Shown one piece after another: positions 45,792 through 54,307 of a stretch of DNA of 64,000 nt. Position numbers and translations under genes: made by a program. Source of the DNA: Roseiarcus sp036489975 (GTDB taxonomy: Bacteria; Pseudomonadota; Alphaproteobacteria; Rhizobiales; Beijerinckiaceae); contig DASXES010000024.1 in assembly GCA_036489975.1 (NCBI GenBank), positions 109,713-173,712 of the forward strand. The letters run 5' to 3'. Position 1 is the stretch's first letter; each line of letters opens with the position of its first letter. The notes under the pieces are model-generated. The model had not been told where the DNA came from, searched no databases, and saw only the letters and a list, made by a program, of their open reading frames with translations.

Positions 45792-46391
45792 TCACGCACG
45801 CTCAGGCGCGACGCTCAGCGAACGGGCAAACTCGTCGAGCGCCCGCGGATAGATCCGGTGCTCCTCCTTGAGGACGCGCGCCGCAAGGACGTGGGGGTCG
45901 TCGCCCGGAAGAATGGGGACGCGCGCCTGGGCGAGGATGGGGCCAGCGTCGAGTTCGGCTGTCACCAGGTGAACCGTGCAGCCGTGCTCGGCAAGGCCTT
46001 GCGCGAGCGCACGCTCATGGGTGTTGAGACCGCGCAGGTTGGGCAACAGCGAAGGATGAATATTGAGGATGCGTCCCCGCCATCGCTCGACGAAGGACGG
46101 GCTCAAAAGCCGCATGAACCCGGCGAGGCAGACAATTTCGACCGAGGCGGCGGCAAGCTGCGCCTCGAGCGCGGCCTCGAACGCCGGCTTGCCCGCGTGG
46201 GCGCGAAAGTCGATCGCCTCGGCGGCGACGCCGAGTTCTCGCGCCCGGGCAAGGCCGCCCGCAGCGGGGTCGTCCGACAGAACCAGCACGATTTCAGCCG
46301 AAAAGTCCGGCATTCGCGCGGCCTCGATCAAGGCGACCATGTTCGAGCCCCGGCCCGAGACGAGAACCGCGGTTCGCACGCGGGACGTCAC
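45792..46391 (-). CDS. purN: phosphoribosylglycinamide formyltransferase PurN
   Basis: A 199-residue GAR transformylase, third step of de novo purine synthesis, using 10-formyl-tetrahydrofolate. VLVSGRGSNMVALIEAA is the phosphate-binding loop, and the catalytic block includes FMRLLSPSFVERWRGRILNIHPSLLPNLRG with the key Asn and His. HLVTAELDAGPILAQARV carries the catalytic Asp. The GTG start at 46391 overlaps the purM stop (GTGA), so translation is coupled. A longer frame into purM exists and was rejected. Confidence 0.95.
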   Translation of the reverse strand: MTSRVRTAVLVSGRGSNMVALIEAARMPDFSAEIVLVLSDDPAAGGLARARELGVAAEAIDFRAHAGKPAFEAALEAQLAAASVEIVCLAGFMRLLSPSFVERWRGRILNIHPSLLPNLRGLNTHERALAQGLAEHGCTVHLVTAELDAGPILAQARVPILPGDDPHVLAARVLKEEHRIYPRALDEFARSLSVAPERA

Positions 46392-47452
46392 AGCCTGAGC
46401 CTGCCGCGGGTCACAAGGCGCCGGCCTTCGAAGGGAACAAGCTCTCCAATCAGGACCGGCTCGAGGCCCGCCCCCGCCAGGGCGTCCCGCACTTCTCGCT
46501 CGCTCTCGGCGGAAACGAACGCCGCCATCCCGAAGCCGCAATTGAAGGTGCGCAGCATCTCCGCTTCGTCGAGCCCGCCGGCCGAGGCGAGCCAGGCGAA
46601 GACCGGCTGCGGCATGAAGGCGTCGAGATCGAGCGAGATGGCGAGACCGTCGTCGAGCGCGCGGGGCAGATTATCCGGGTAGCCGCCGCCGGTGATATGG
46701 GCGAGCGCGTATAGGCCTCGGGTTTGCTTGAGCGCGTCGAGCAGCGGCCGCACATAAAGGCGGGTTGGGGTGAGCAGCGCGGCGGCGAGCGACCGGCCCG
46801 GATCGAACGGGGCGGGAGCGTCCCAGCCGAGGCCGGACCGGGCGACGACGCGCCGCACGAGCGAAAACCCATTGGAATGAACGCCGGACGAGGGGAGGCC
46901 GAAGACAAGGTCCCCCGGCTTCAATCCTGGCCGGGGCAGGAGCGTCCCGCGCTCCGCGGCGCCCACGGCGAAGCCCGCGATGTCGAAATCGCCCGGAGCG
47001 TAAAGGCCGGGCATCTCCGCCGTCTCTCCGCCGATCAGTGCGCACCCCGATTGCGCGCACGCTTCCGCTATGCTTTGCACGACAGCGGACGCGACCTCCT
47101 CATCGAGCTTGCCGGAAGCGAAATAATCCAAAAAAAACAGCGGCTCGGCGCCCTGGACGACGATGTCGTTGACGCACATCGCCACAAGGTCGATGCCGAT
47201 CGTATCGTAGATCCCGCTCTCGATGGCGATCTTCACCTTGGTGCCGACGCCGTCGTTGGCGGCGACCAGGATCGGGTCGACAAAGCCGGCGGCCTTGAGA
47301 TCGAACAGCCCGCCGAATCCGCCAAGCTCCGCGCCCGCTCCCGAACGGCGCGTGGCGCGAGCGAACGGACGGATCCGGTCCACGATCCGGTTGCCGACAT
47401 CGATGTCGACCCCCGATTGGGCGTAGGTGAGAGGTTTTCGGCTTTCGGGCAT
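46388..47452 (-). CDS. purM: phosphoribosylformylglycinamidine cyclo-ligase PurM
   Basis: AIR synthetase of about 354 residues, fifth step of purine synthesis. Diagnostic segments are TYAQSGVDIDVGNRIVDRI, VAANDGVGTKVKIA, AMCVNDIVVQGAEPLFFLDYFASGKL, CALIGGETAEMPGLY and LPSSGVHSNGFSLVR. The start ATG 47452 (MPESRKPL) is chosen; an in-frame ATG 57 bases upstream would add 19 residues not typical of the family. It overlaps purN by 4 bp and is divergent from the CDP-alcohol phosphatidyltransferase gene, with 198 bp between them. Confidence 0.95.
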   Translation of the reverse strand: MPESRKPLTYAQSGVDIDVGNRIVDRIRPFARATRRSGAGAELGGFGGLFDLKAAGFVDPILVAANDGVGTKVKIAIESGIYDTIGIDLVAMCVNDIVVQGAEPLFFLDYFASGKLDEEVASAVVQSIAEACAQSGCALIGGETAEMPGLYAPGDFDIAGFAVGAAERGTLLPRPGLKPGDLVFGLPSSGVHSNGFSLVRRVVARSGLGWDAPAPFDPGRSLAAALLTPTRLYVRPLLDALKQTRGLYALAHITGGGYPDNLPRALDDGLAISLDLDAFMPQPVFAWLASAGGLDEAEMLRTFNCGFGMAAFVSAESEREVRDALAGAGLEPVLIGELVPFEGRRLVTRGRLRL

Positions 47453-47650
47453 CCGGGCTCGCTGGGCTTTCGTGACGACCGGGGTAATTGCCCGCCAGGC
47501 AACGCGCAAGGGCGGTCGGTCAGACTCGGGTCAGGCCCGGTTTCCCAACCTCGTCGACTTCGTGCTATCCGTGCTCGCAGTCGTCCCAGGCGCGTGGCGA
47601 AGTCCAGGGAAAGGGATGGCTGGGCGGTGACGCTGGGGCGTCAATACTTG

Positions 47651-48202
47651 ATGAATATTGGCAACATCCTCCACAATTTACCCAATTTCATCACGCTTGC
47701 GCGAATGCTAATGACTCCGCTGGCGGTCATGATGATCATCTCGCAGCGGTTCCTTCCCGCGTTCCTGATTTTTATTCTGGCCGGCGTGTCGGACGCCGTC
47801 GACGGCTTTATCGCCAAGCGATTCGAACTCCGCAGCGAGGTCGGGGCCTATCTCGATCCTCTCGCCGACAAGGCGCTCCTGATCTCGATCTATGTTTCGC
47901 TGGCGATCTATGCCGGTCTGCCGGCCTGGATCGCGATCACGGTCGTATCAAGAGACGTTATGATTCTCGTGGCGGTTCTCGTCTCCTGGCTGCTCGACAA
48001 GCCGGTTGAGATTCGCCCTGTCTGGGTGTCGAAGCTCAATACGGTCGCGCAGATCACCCTTGCCGGCGTGGCTCTCGGGATCCGCGCCTACGGCCTCGAA
48101 GAGCCGCTTCTGCAGAGTGTGCTTCAATGGACGGTCGCGGCGACAACCCTGGCCTCGGGCGGCGTCTATATCGCCCAATGGCTGGACCATATGAGCCGAT
48201 AG
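47651..48202 (+). CDS. CDP-alcohol phosphatidyltransferase family protein (PgsA/cardiolipin-synthase-like)
   Basis: A 183-residue inner-membrane enzyme. The family motif is complete: DAVDGFIAKRFELRSEVGAYLDPLADK. Around it are about five hydrophobic segments, beginning NLPNFITLARMLMTPLAV. PgsA-type enzymes join CDP-diacylglycerol with glycerol-3-phosphate, and related members make cardiolipin; the exact alcohol acceptor is unsettled. The start at ATG 47651 is chosen although the open frame extends far into the antisense of purM. The next gene (VOC) begins 11 bp downstream, so this is an operon head. Confidence 0.88.
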   Translation: MNIGNILHNLPNFITLARMLMTPLAVMMIISQRFLPAFLIFILAGVSDAVDGFIAKRFELRSEVGAYLDPLADKALLISIYVSLAIYAGLPAWIAITVVSRDVMILVAVLVSWLLDKPVEIRPVWVSKLNTVAQITLAGVALGIRAYGLEEPLLQSVLQWTVAATTLASGGVYIAQWLDHMSR

Positions 48203-48213
48203 AGCGCCGAGCC

Positions 48214-48624
48214 ATGCTCCACAGTCTCGCGGCCGTCACGGTTCTTGTCCCCAGCTACAGCGAGGGGCTGGCGTTCTTCCGCGATATGCTGGGTTTCACG
48301 GTGCTTGAAGATACGCCCCTTTCTGCCGAGAAGCGCTGGGTTGTCGTCGCCCCGTCGCTGAGCCCAGGCGCCGCGCTCGTGCTCGCGGTTCCGAGCGAGG
48401 AGCGTCAGAGAGTCCGCATCGGCGATCAGACCGGAGGGCGCGTCGGCTTTTTTCTTCACTCCAGCGACTTCTGGACTGACTACGACAATCTGCTTCGACG
48501 CGGCCTGAAATTTCTGGAAACGCCGCGCCGCGAACCTTACGGGCTGGTTGCAGTCTTCGTCGACCCCTGGGGCGGCAAATGGGACTTGCTGCAGCCGGTC
48601 AGCCGGGCTCTTGAAACGCCATGA
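48214..48624 (+). CDS. VOC-family (glyoxalase-like) protein
   Basis: A 136-residue single-module VOC protein: AVTVLVPSYSEGLAFFRDMLGFTVLED, then RWVVVAPSLSPGAALVLA, and the C-terminal VAVFVDPWGGKWDLLQP. Members include glyoxalase-like enzymes and antibiotic resistance proteins. The usual N-terminal His metal ligand is not obvious, so catalytic activity is uncertain. It lies between the phosphatidyltransferase and the AI-2E permease in the same plus-strand operon. Confidence 0.82.
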   Translation: MLHSLAAVTVLVPSYSEGLAFFRDMLGFTVLEDTPLSAEKRWVVVAPSLSPGAALVLAVPSEERQRVRIGDQTGGRVGFFLHSSDFWTDYDNLLRRGLKFLETPRREPYGLVAVFVDPWGGKWDLLQPVSRALETP

Positions 48625-48634
48625 GGGTCTGCCG

Positions 48635-49744
48635 GTGAACCTCGAGCGCCAGGTCCTCTTCTGGGGCCTCGGAGTGGCGGCCCTGCTGCTGATTGTTTAT
48701 TTGCTCGGCTCGACGATAACCCCGTTCGCCGCCGGTATCGTTCTCGGCTATCTTCTCGACCCCGTCGTTCTCAAACTTCAGAGGTTCGGGTTCAATCGGC
48801 TCGGCGCGTCACTGCTCATTCTCACCGTTTTTGTCGTGACCGTGGTGCTTTTTTTCATTCTCGTGTTCCCGGTGTTGGGAGGCCAGTTCATCGCCTTCGC
48901 CCGACACCTGCCTGGCTACGCGGTGCGACTGCAGGTTTTCGCCGTGGCGGAGGGCAATGCGTTCATCGCAAAATATGGCGGCCCATGGCTCGAGGCCATG
49001 GGAATCAATCCGCAATCGTCGAGCACGCAGATTCAGAAGTCGGTCGGCGACTTTGTCACGCAGAGCGCGCAATGGCTTCTCGATACGTTGACCAAGCTCG
49101 TGTCGGGCGGCGGCGCGTTGTTCAACTTCCTGTCCCTCCTGATCGTAACCCCAGTCGTCGCCTTCTATATTCTCGTCGACTGGGACCGGATGATCTTGAA
49201 GCTCGACTCCTGGCTGCCGCTCGACCATCGCGAAACGCTGAGAAAGATCGCCCGAGAGATAAACCACGCGCTGGCGGGCTTCATCCGCGGCCAGTCGCTC
49301 GTCTGCCTCTTCCTGGCGCTCTGGTACAGCATCGGCTTGACGCTGATTGGACTCGACTACGGCTTTCTGATCGGCGTCGTCGGCGGGGTCTTGAGCTTCG
49401 TGCCTTATGTCGGGTCGCTGACTGCGCTTGTGCTGTCGCTCAGCGTCGCCCTGTTTGAGGGATGGCCAAGTCTTACACTGTTCCTGCTGGCTCTCGCCGT
49501 TGTGGGAGCGGGTCAATTCCTGGAGGGCTACGTGCTCTCGCCGCAGCTCGTCGGCGAATCGATCGGGGTCCACCCGGTCTGGTTGATGTTTGCGCTCCTC
49601 GCTTTCGGCCAGCTGTTCGGTTTCCTCGGCCTGCTCATCGCCGTTCCGACCGCGGCGGCGATTGGCGTGCTGGCTCGCCACCTCATTGGCGTCTATCTGA
49701 CGAGTCCGTTCTACCGAGGCGGCTCGGCGCCGGAGAGCCGATGA
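48635..49744 (+). CDS. AI-2E family (UPF0118) permease
   Basis: A 369-residue membrane protein with about eight hydrophobic helices. The characteristic elements are FAAGIVLGYLLDPVVLKLQRFG near the N-terminus, VVAFYILVDWDRM, INHALAGFIRGQSLVCLFLA, LIGVVGGVLSFVPYVGSL and GESIGVHPVWLMFALLAFG. The family exports small molecules or Na+/Li+ in exchange for H+; the AI-2 name does not imply signalling here. The GTG at 48635 is preferred to earlier in-frame starts that lie within the VOC gene. Its stop overlaps hdaA (ATGA). Confidence 0.88.
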   Translation: MNLERQVLFWGLGVAALLLIVYLLGSTITPFAAGIVLGYLLDPVVLKLQRFGFNRLGASLLILTVFVVTVVLFFILVFPVLGGQFIAFARHLPGYAVRLQVFAVAEGNAFIAKYGGPWLEAMGINPQSSSTQIQKSVGDFVTQSAQWLLDTLTKLVSGGGALFNFLSLLIVTPVVAFYILVDWDRMILKLDSWLPLDHRETLRKIAREINHALAGFIRGQSLVCLFLALWYSIGLTLIGLDYGFLIGVVGGVLSFVPYVGSLTALVLSLSVALFEGWPSLTLFLLALAVVGAGQFLEGYVLSPQLVGESIGVHPVWLMFALLAFGQLFGFLGLLIAVPTAAAIGVLARHLIGVYLTSPFYRGGSAPESR

Positions 49745-50433
49745 TGGCTCCGCCTCGCCAGCTGACATTTCGCTGGCCGCATTCGCCAAGTTTCGCGCGC
49801 GAGGATTTTCTCGCGGCGCCGTCGAACCATGAGGCGTTGACGGCGATTGAGCGCTGGCCGAACTGGGCTGGGCGCATGTTGATGCTCGTCGGGCCGGAGG
49901 GGGCGGGGAAGAGCCACCTCGGAGCGATCTGGGCCCGCGCCGCCGACGCGATCGCTCTCTCCGGACAGGAGCTGGACGAACAAAGCGTTCAGGCCTGCGC
50001 TGAGGCGCACGCCATGCTGATCGAGGACGCCGACGGCGCAGGGCGGGCGGAGGCGCTCTTCTTTCATCTGATCAACACCGTCATGCAAAACGACGCATGG
50101 CTGCTCTTGACCAGCCGCGCCGCTCCCGACGCATGGGGCCTCGACACGCCCGACCTTCTGTCGCGACTTCGATTGGCCCCGGTCGCGCGCCTCGCCGCCC
50201 CGGATATCGAACTGACCGAGGCGGTTCTCTTCAAACTGTTCAGCGATCGCCAGCTCGAGGTGGAGCCCCACGTCATCAGTTATATCGCGCTGAGAATCGA
50301 GCGCTCGCTCGGCGCCGCCCGCGCGCTCGTCGCAGCGCTCGACAATGAAGCTTTGACGCAAAGCCGGCGTATAACTCGCGCCATGGCGAGCAACTTGCTG
50401 CGCGAAACGGAATCAAACCGCGAATCGCCCTAG
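49741..50433 (+). CDS. hdaA: HdaA, DnaA-inactivating regulator
   Basis: A 230-residue DnaA-related AAA+ protein. The N-terminal QLTFRW (residues 7-12) matches the sliding-clamp-binding motif of Hda, which stimulates DnaA-ATP hydrolysis behind the replication fork. Walker A is VGPEGAGKSHL (51-60), a short Walker B region MLIEDADG follows, and the lid domain includes YIALRIERSLGAARALVAALD. The C-terminal DNA-binding domain of DnaA is absent, as expected. It overlaps the AI-2E gene by 4 bp; purMN and ppk lie near, the neighbourhood usually seen for hdaA in Rhizobiales. Confidence 0.9.
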   Translation: MMAPPRQLTFRWPHSPSFAREDFLAAPSNHEALTAIERWPNWAGRMLMLVGPEGAGKSHLGAIWARAADAIALSGQELDEQSVQACAEAHAMLIEDADGAGRAEALFFHLINTVMQNDAWLLLTSRAAPDAWGLDTPDLLSRLRLAPVARLAAPDIELTEAVLFKLFSDRQLEVEPHVISYIALRIERSLGAARALVAALDNEALTQSRRITRAMASNLLRETESNRESP

Positions 50434-50538
50434 CCAAGCCACAAATCTATGTTTAGACTTAATTAATTAGCGTCGCCCGAGTGGGAGATTGTGGGAAGCG
50501 CGACGCGGACAATCGATCCCAAGATCGCGGAGGAGACG

Positions 50539-50790
50539 ATGCGGAAGTCTCTCATTCTTCTTGCCACCGCAGTGGGCGGCGGCGTGGGCTACGCGGCGGG
50601 CGTGACCGAGGTCGCCACCGGCCCCGGCTCAGACGACCCATCGACCTGGCGCTGGCAGGTGTCCTCGATTCTGACCGCGCAGGACGACGCGGCGATTCGG
50701 CGGACGGAAACCGTCGCCGCCGTGTTCAACCAACGTTACGAGCGCTACACGCCCTTGGGGCTGCCGCAACCGCGAGACGGATCCCCCTAG
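50539..50790 (+). CDS. small secreted or membrane-anchored hypothetical protein (83 aa)
   Basis: The ATG at 50539 follows a strong GGAGGAG site; a longer frame from 50491 would add 16 residues. MRKSLILLATAVGGGVGYAAG is a signal-like N-terminus. The remainder, including STWRWQVSSILTAQDDAAIRR and VFNQRYERYTPLG, has no recognisable domain. Convergent with the PLD-family gene. Function unknown. Confidence 0.6.
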   Translation: MRKSLILLATAVGGGVGYAAGVTEVATGPGSDDPSTWRWQVSSILTAQDDAAIRRTETVAAVFNQRYERYTPLGLPQPRDGSP

Positions 50791-50801
50791 ACGGGTCCGG
50801 C

Positions 50802-51380
50802 CTAGCGAGTCGCATCCAAGGCGCTGATGTTTTGCGCGCGCGCCCAGATGCGTTCGAAATTGCCCTCAAACGAGTCGACGGTCGCCGGATCGGTGATGAA
50901 GATCGCGTCATTGTCCTGACTGGCGAGCCCGGAGCGTGAGAAGTTGCCCGAACCGGTTCGCAGCACTTCCCCATCGATGGCGTAGGCTTTCAGATGCATC
51001 AAGACGCCCTCGCCCTTCACCCGCGCCGCGACATTCCGATGGATGAGCAAGGTCTCCATGAGTTCGCTTTGCACAGGCCCATGCTCGGCGAATTGTGATT
51101 TATCCATGTAGAGACGGATGACGACGCCGCGCTCCGCGGCATCCGTCAAGGCTGTGATGATGCGCGGGTCTGACAGAACATACGCCGCCATATCGATGGA
51201 CAATTGGGCGCGGCCGATCTCCCGAATATCGACGCTCTCAAGGTTTTCGCGCGGAGCGTAGTGGATCTCCGGCTGGGGCCCCTCCCGCTGGGGGCCTTCC
51301 GCCCGGGTCCCTTTCTCGGCCCAAGCCACGCCGAGCGCGATCATTCCCACGCAGGCGCTTAAGAATAAGCGAATCGCCAA
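50802..51380 (-). CDS. secreted phospholipase D-superfamily protein (Nuc-like)
   Basis: A 192-residue PLD-fold protein with an N-terminal signal peptide (MAIRLFLSACVGMIALGVAWA). It has one HKD motif, His129-x-Lys131-x4-Asp136 in MHLKAYAIDGEVLRTGSGNFS, as in the bacterial endonuclease Nuc family, whose members work as dimers. An effect on nucleic acid or phospholipid in the periplasm is expected. The gene is isolated on the minus strand, divergent from the molybdopterin oxidoreductase. Confidence 0.85.
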   Translation of the reverse strand: MAIRLFLSACVGMIALGVAWAEKGTRAEGPQREGPQPEIHYAPRENLESVDIREIGRAQLSIDMAAYVLSDPRIITALTDAAERGVVIRLYMDKSQFAEHGPVQSELMETLLIHRNVAARVKGEGVLMHLKAYAIDGEVLRTGSGNFSRSGLASQDNDAIFITDPATVDSFEGNFERIWARAQNISALDATR

Positions 51381-51564
51381 GTGCCCGACTCAGAGGTGCT
51401 TGAACCTAACACAACCTTATAGTTGTATTCGGTTGCGAAGGCAAGCGGGCGGGGATGGCGCCATCGACCGCGCTGCGGCGAACGCGGAGCTTCAATAAAG
51501 GGGCGTTGCGCGCTAGTATCGAAAAGCCGCCAAGCGGCTCGCGGCGCTATTTTCTGAGAGGCCC

Positions 51565-53652
51565 ATGAACGCGGTCCCCGAGATTACGCGGCGTCATTCA
51601 GTCTGTCCGCATGACTGCCCCTCGGTTTGCGCTCTCGACGTCGAGGTGATCGGGGACAAGCGCATCGGCCGCATCCACGGGGCGCGAGACCAGAGCTACA
51701 CCGCGGGCGTGGTCTGCGCCAAGGTCGCCCGCTATTGGGAGCGGATCCATCACCCGGACCGGCTCACCCAGCCGTTGCGCCGGGTCGGTCCCAAGGGAAG
51801 CGGACAATTCGAGCCGATCGGATGGGACGAGGCGCTCGATCGCGTCGCTGACAGTTTCCTTTCCGTCGAGCGCGCGCTCGGACCCGAAGGCGTCTGGCCC
51901 TATTTCTACGCCGGCACGATGGGCCTTGTGATGCGCGATGGAATCGAGCGCCTCACGCACGCCAAGCGCTACTCCCGCTTCCACGGCACGATCTGCGTCG
52001 GCGTCGCCTGGCCGGGATATGTCGCTGGAGCGGGTGAACTGATGGGCGCGGATCCGCGCGAAATGGCGAAATCCGATTGCGTCGTCATCTGGGGCACGAA
52101 CGCGGTCGCCACCCAAGTCAATGTCATGACCCACGCGATTCGCGCGCGCAAGGAACGCGGCGCGAAGATCGTCGCCATCGACATCTACGAAACCGAAACG
52201 ATGCGGCAGGCCGATCTCGCATTATGCGTCCGGCCGGGCACGGATGGAGCGCTCGCCTGCGCGGTGATGCACATCCTGTTCCGCGATCGCCTGGCCGATT
52301 GGGACTATCTTGAGCGATACACCGACGCGCCGCGCGAACTCGAGGCGCACGTGAAGGCCCGCGATCCTGTGTGGGCGAGCGCGATCACCGGCCTCAGCGT
52401 CGCTGAAATCGAAGAATTCGCCGCGCTCGTCGGGCGGACGAAGCGAAGCTTCTTCCGACTCGGTTACGGCTTCTCGCGTCAGCGCAACGGCGCGGTAAAC
52501 ATGCACGCGGCCCTTTGCATTCCCGCCGTCACCGGCGCCTGGGCGCACGAAGGAGGCGGCGCCTTCCACAGCAATAGCGGCGTGTACAAGCTACAAAAAA
52601 CGATGATCGAGGGGCTCGACGCCCGCGATTTGAGCGTGCGCCGTCTCGACCAATCCCGGGTCGGCGCAATTCTGACCGGCGAGGCCGAGGCGCTGAAAGG
52701 CGGCCCGCCCGTCCGGGCGATGCTCATTCAGAACACCAACCCGCTCGCCGTCGCGCCGCATCAGGAAAAAGTGCGCCGCGGCTTTTCGCGCGACGATCTG
52801 TTCACCTGCGTTCACGAACAGTTCATGACCGACACGGCGCGCTACGCCGACATCGTCTTGCCCGCCACCATGTTTCTGGAGCACGACGACCTTTACACCG
52901 CCGGAGGCCATCAGCACCTACAATTCGCCCCCAAGGTGATCGACCCGCCCGACGGCTGCCGCACCAATCACCAGGTGATCGCCGAACTCGCCCGAAGGGT
53001 CGGCGCCGAGCATCCCGCCTTCTCGATGTCGCCGCGCGAGATCATCGACTGGACGCTGCGGCAATCGGGCTACGGCGATCTGACGCGGCTTGAGAACGAG
53101 CGCTGGCTCGACTTGCAACCGCCCTTCGCGGAATCGCACTTCCTCGACGGCTTCGGCTTCCCGGACGGAAAGTTTCGCTTCAAGGCGGATTGGCCGGACA
53201 CGCCCGCCGCCAATGACGGAATGCGCGGCCCCTGGCGCGCGATGCCGAGTCTGCCTGACTACTGGCCCGTCAACGAGGAGGTCGACGAAGATCACCCGTT
53301 CAAGCTTGCGACCTCGCCGGCCCGAAACTTCCTCAATTCGACCTTCACTCAGACGCCGACCTCACTCGCGCGGGAGCAGCGGCCCGAAGTGCTCATCAAT
53401 CCGTCGGACGCGGCGAGGCTCGGGCTCGCGCAGGGCGACGTGGTGCAACTGGGCAACGAGCGGGGCCGGACGCGCCTGCACGCGCGCTTGTCCGCGGGCG
53501 TGCGGTCCGGCGTCCTGATCAGCGAAGGCGTCTGGCCGCCCGCCGCCTTTCTGGACGGCTGGGGGATCAACGTGCTGGTCGGCGACGACAGCGTGGCTCC
53601 GCACGGGGGCGTGGCGTTTCATGACGTCAGCGTATGGGCGCGTCGGGCATGA
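51565..53652 (+). CDS. molybdopterin-dependent oxidoreductase (COG0243)
   Basis: A 695-residue cytoplasmic DMSO-reductase-family enzyme. The N-terminal 4Fe-4S motif is Cys14-x3-Cys18-x3-Cys22 and Cys51 (CPHDCPSVC, GVVCAKVARYWERIHHPDRL). Cys144 in GTICVGVAWPGY is a candidate molybdenum ligand. The central MGD-binding region includes VVIWGTNAVATQVNVM and LIQNTNPLAVAPHQ, and the C-terminal domain contains LATSPARNFLNSTFTQ and INPSDAARLGLAQGDVVQLGNERG. No Tat signal is present. Electron partner and substrate are not identifiable; the closest general class is formate-dehydrogenase- or thiosulfate-reductase-like. It precedes accB by 94 bp. Confidence 0.88.
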   Translation: MNAVPEITRRHSVCPHDCPSVCALDVEVIGDKRIGRIHGARDQSYTAGVVCAKVARYWERIHHPDRLTQPLRRVGPKGSGQFEPIGWDEALDRVADSFLSVERALGPEGVWPYFYAGTMGLVMRDGIERLTHAKRYSRFHGTICVGVAWPGYVAGAGELMGADPREMAKSDCVVIWGTNAVATQVNVMTHAIRARKERGAKIVAIDIYETETMRQADLALCVRPGTDGALACAVMHILFRDRLADWDYLERYTDAPRELEAHVKARDPVWASAITGLSVAEIEEFAALVGRTKRSFFRLGYGFSRQRNGAVNMHAALCIPAVTGAWAHEGGGAFHSNSGVYKLQKTMIEGLDARDLSVRRLDQSRVGAILTGEAEALKGGPPVRAMLIQNTNPLAVAPHQEKVRRGFSRDDLFTCVHEQFMTDTARYADIVLPATMFLEHDDLYTAGGHQHLQFAPKVIDPPDGCRTNHQVIAELARRVGAEHPAFSMSPREIIDWTLRQSGYGDLTRLENERWLDLQPPFAESHFLDGFGFPDGKFRFKADWPDTPAANDGMRGPWRAMPSLPDYWPVNEEVDEDHPFKLATSPARNFLNSTFTQTPTSLAREQRPEVLINPSDAARLGLAQGDVVQLGNERGRTRLHARLSAGVRSGVLISEGVWPPAAFLDGWGINVLVGDDSVAPHGGVAFHDVSVWARRA

Positions 53653-53746
53653 AGGGCGGCGCCGCGTCGCGCTTCCTTTGCCTTGGTCGGCGCGATATGC
53701 GAAAGCCCGCCTGTTGAGTGTCAGTCCCCCGCGCGAGCGAAAGACA

Positions 53747-54253
53747 ATGAAGAAACCGTCCGGCGCGCAAACCGGCGAATCTGCGCAGAGTCTCGTCGAT
53801 GTCGCTGCGATCGATCAGCTCGCGAAGATCGTGTCGAAATACGATCTGAGCGAGATCGAGATCAGCCTTGGAGAGCTGCAAGTGCGCCTGGCGCGCGAGC
53901 GAGCGCCGTCGGCTCATGCGAACGCGGCCGCAATTTCTCAGGCGGCGCCCATCGCGGCCAGTCCTGCGGCGGGCGCCGCAATCGCCCCGCCCGCCGCGGA
54001 GCCGGTGCTAGCCGATCTCGCGGGCGCGGTGAAATCACCGATGGTCGGCACCGCCTATCTGCGGGCCAGTCCCGAGACCAAGCCGTTCGTCGAGATCGGC
54101 TCGGCGGTCAAGGCCGGAGACAAGTTGCTGCTGGTCGAAGCGATGAAAACCTTCAACGACATTGTCGCACCGCATGGCGGCAAAGTCGTGAGCATCCTGG
54201 TCGCCGACGGCTCGCCGGTCGAATACGACCAGCCGTTGATGATCATTGAATGA
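53747..54253 (+). CDS. accB: acetyl-CoA carboxylase biotin carboxyl carrier protein AccB
   Basis: A 168-residue AccB. The N-terminal helix IDQLAKIVSKYDLSEIEISLGE is followed by an alanine/proline-rich linker (about 54-90) and the biotinyl domain, with the biotinylated Lys134 in LLVEAMKTFNDI. It carries CO2 from AccC to the carboxyltransferase in fatty-acid synthesis. The start at ATG 53747 was chosen because the longer frame overlaps the upstream oxidoreductase. accC follows after 54 bp. In many Rhizobiales aroQ precedes accB; here a molybdoenzyme does. Confidence 0.94.
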   Translation: MKKPSGAQTGESAQSLVDVAAIDQLAKIVSKYDLSEIEISLGELQVRLARERAPSAHANAAAISQAAPIAASPAAGAAIAPPAAEPVLADLAGAVKSPMVGTAYLRASPETKPFVEIGSAVKAGDKLLLVEAMKTFNDIVAPHGGKVVSILVADGSPVEYDQPLMIIE

Positions 54254-54307
54254 CCGCGATTGAGAATCGCGCCGCGGGGTTTGCGAACAATCGGGGAGCC
54301 CGCCCCG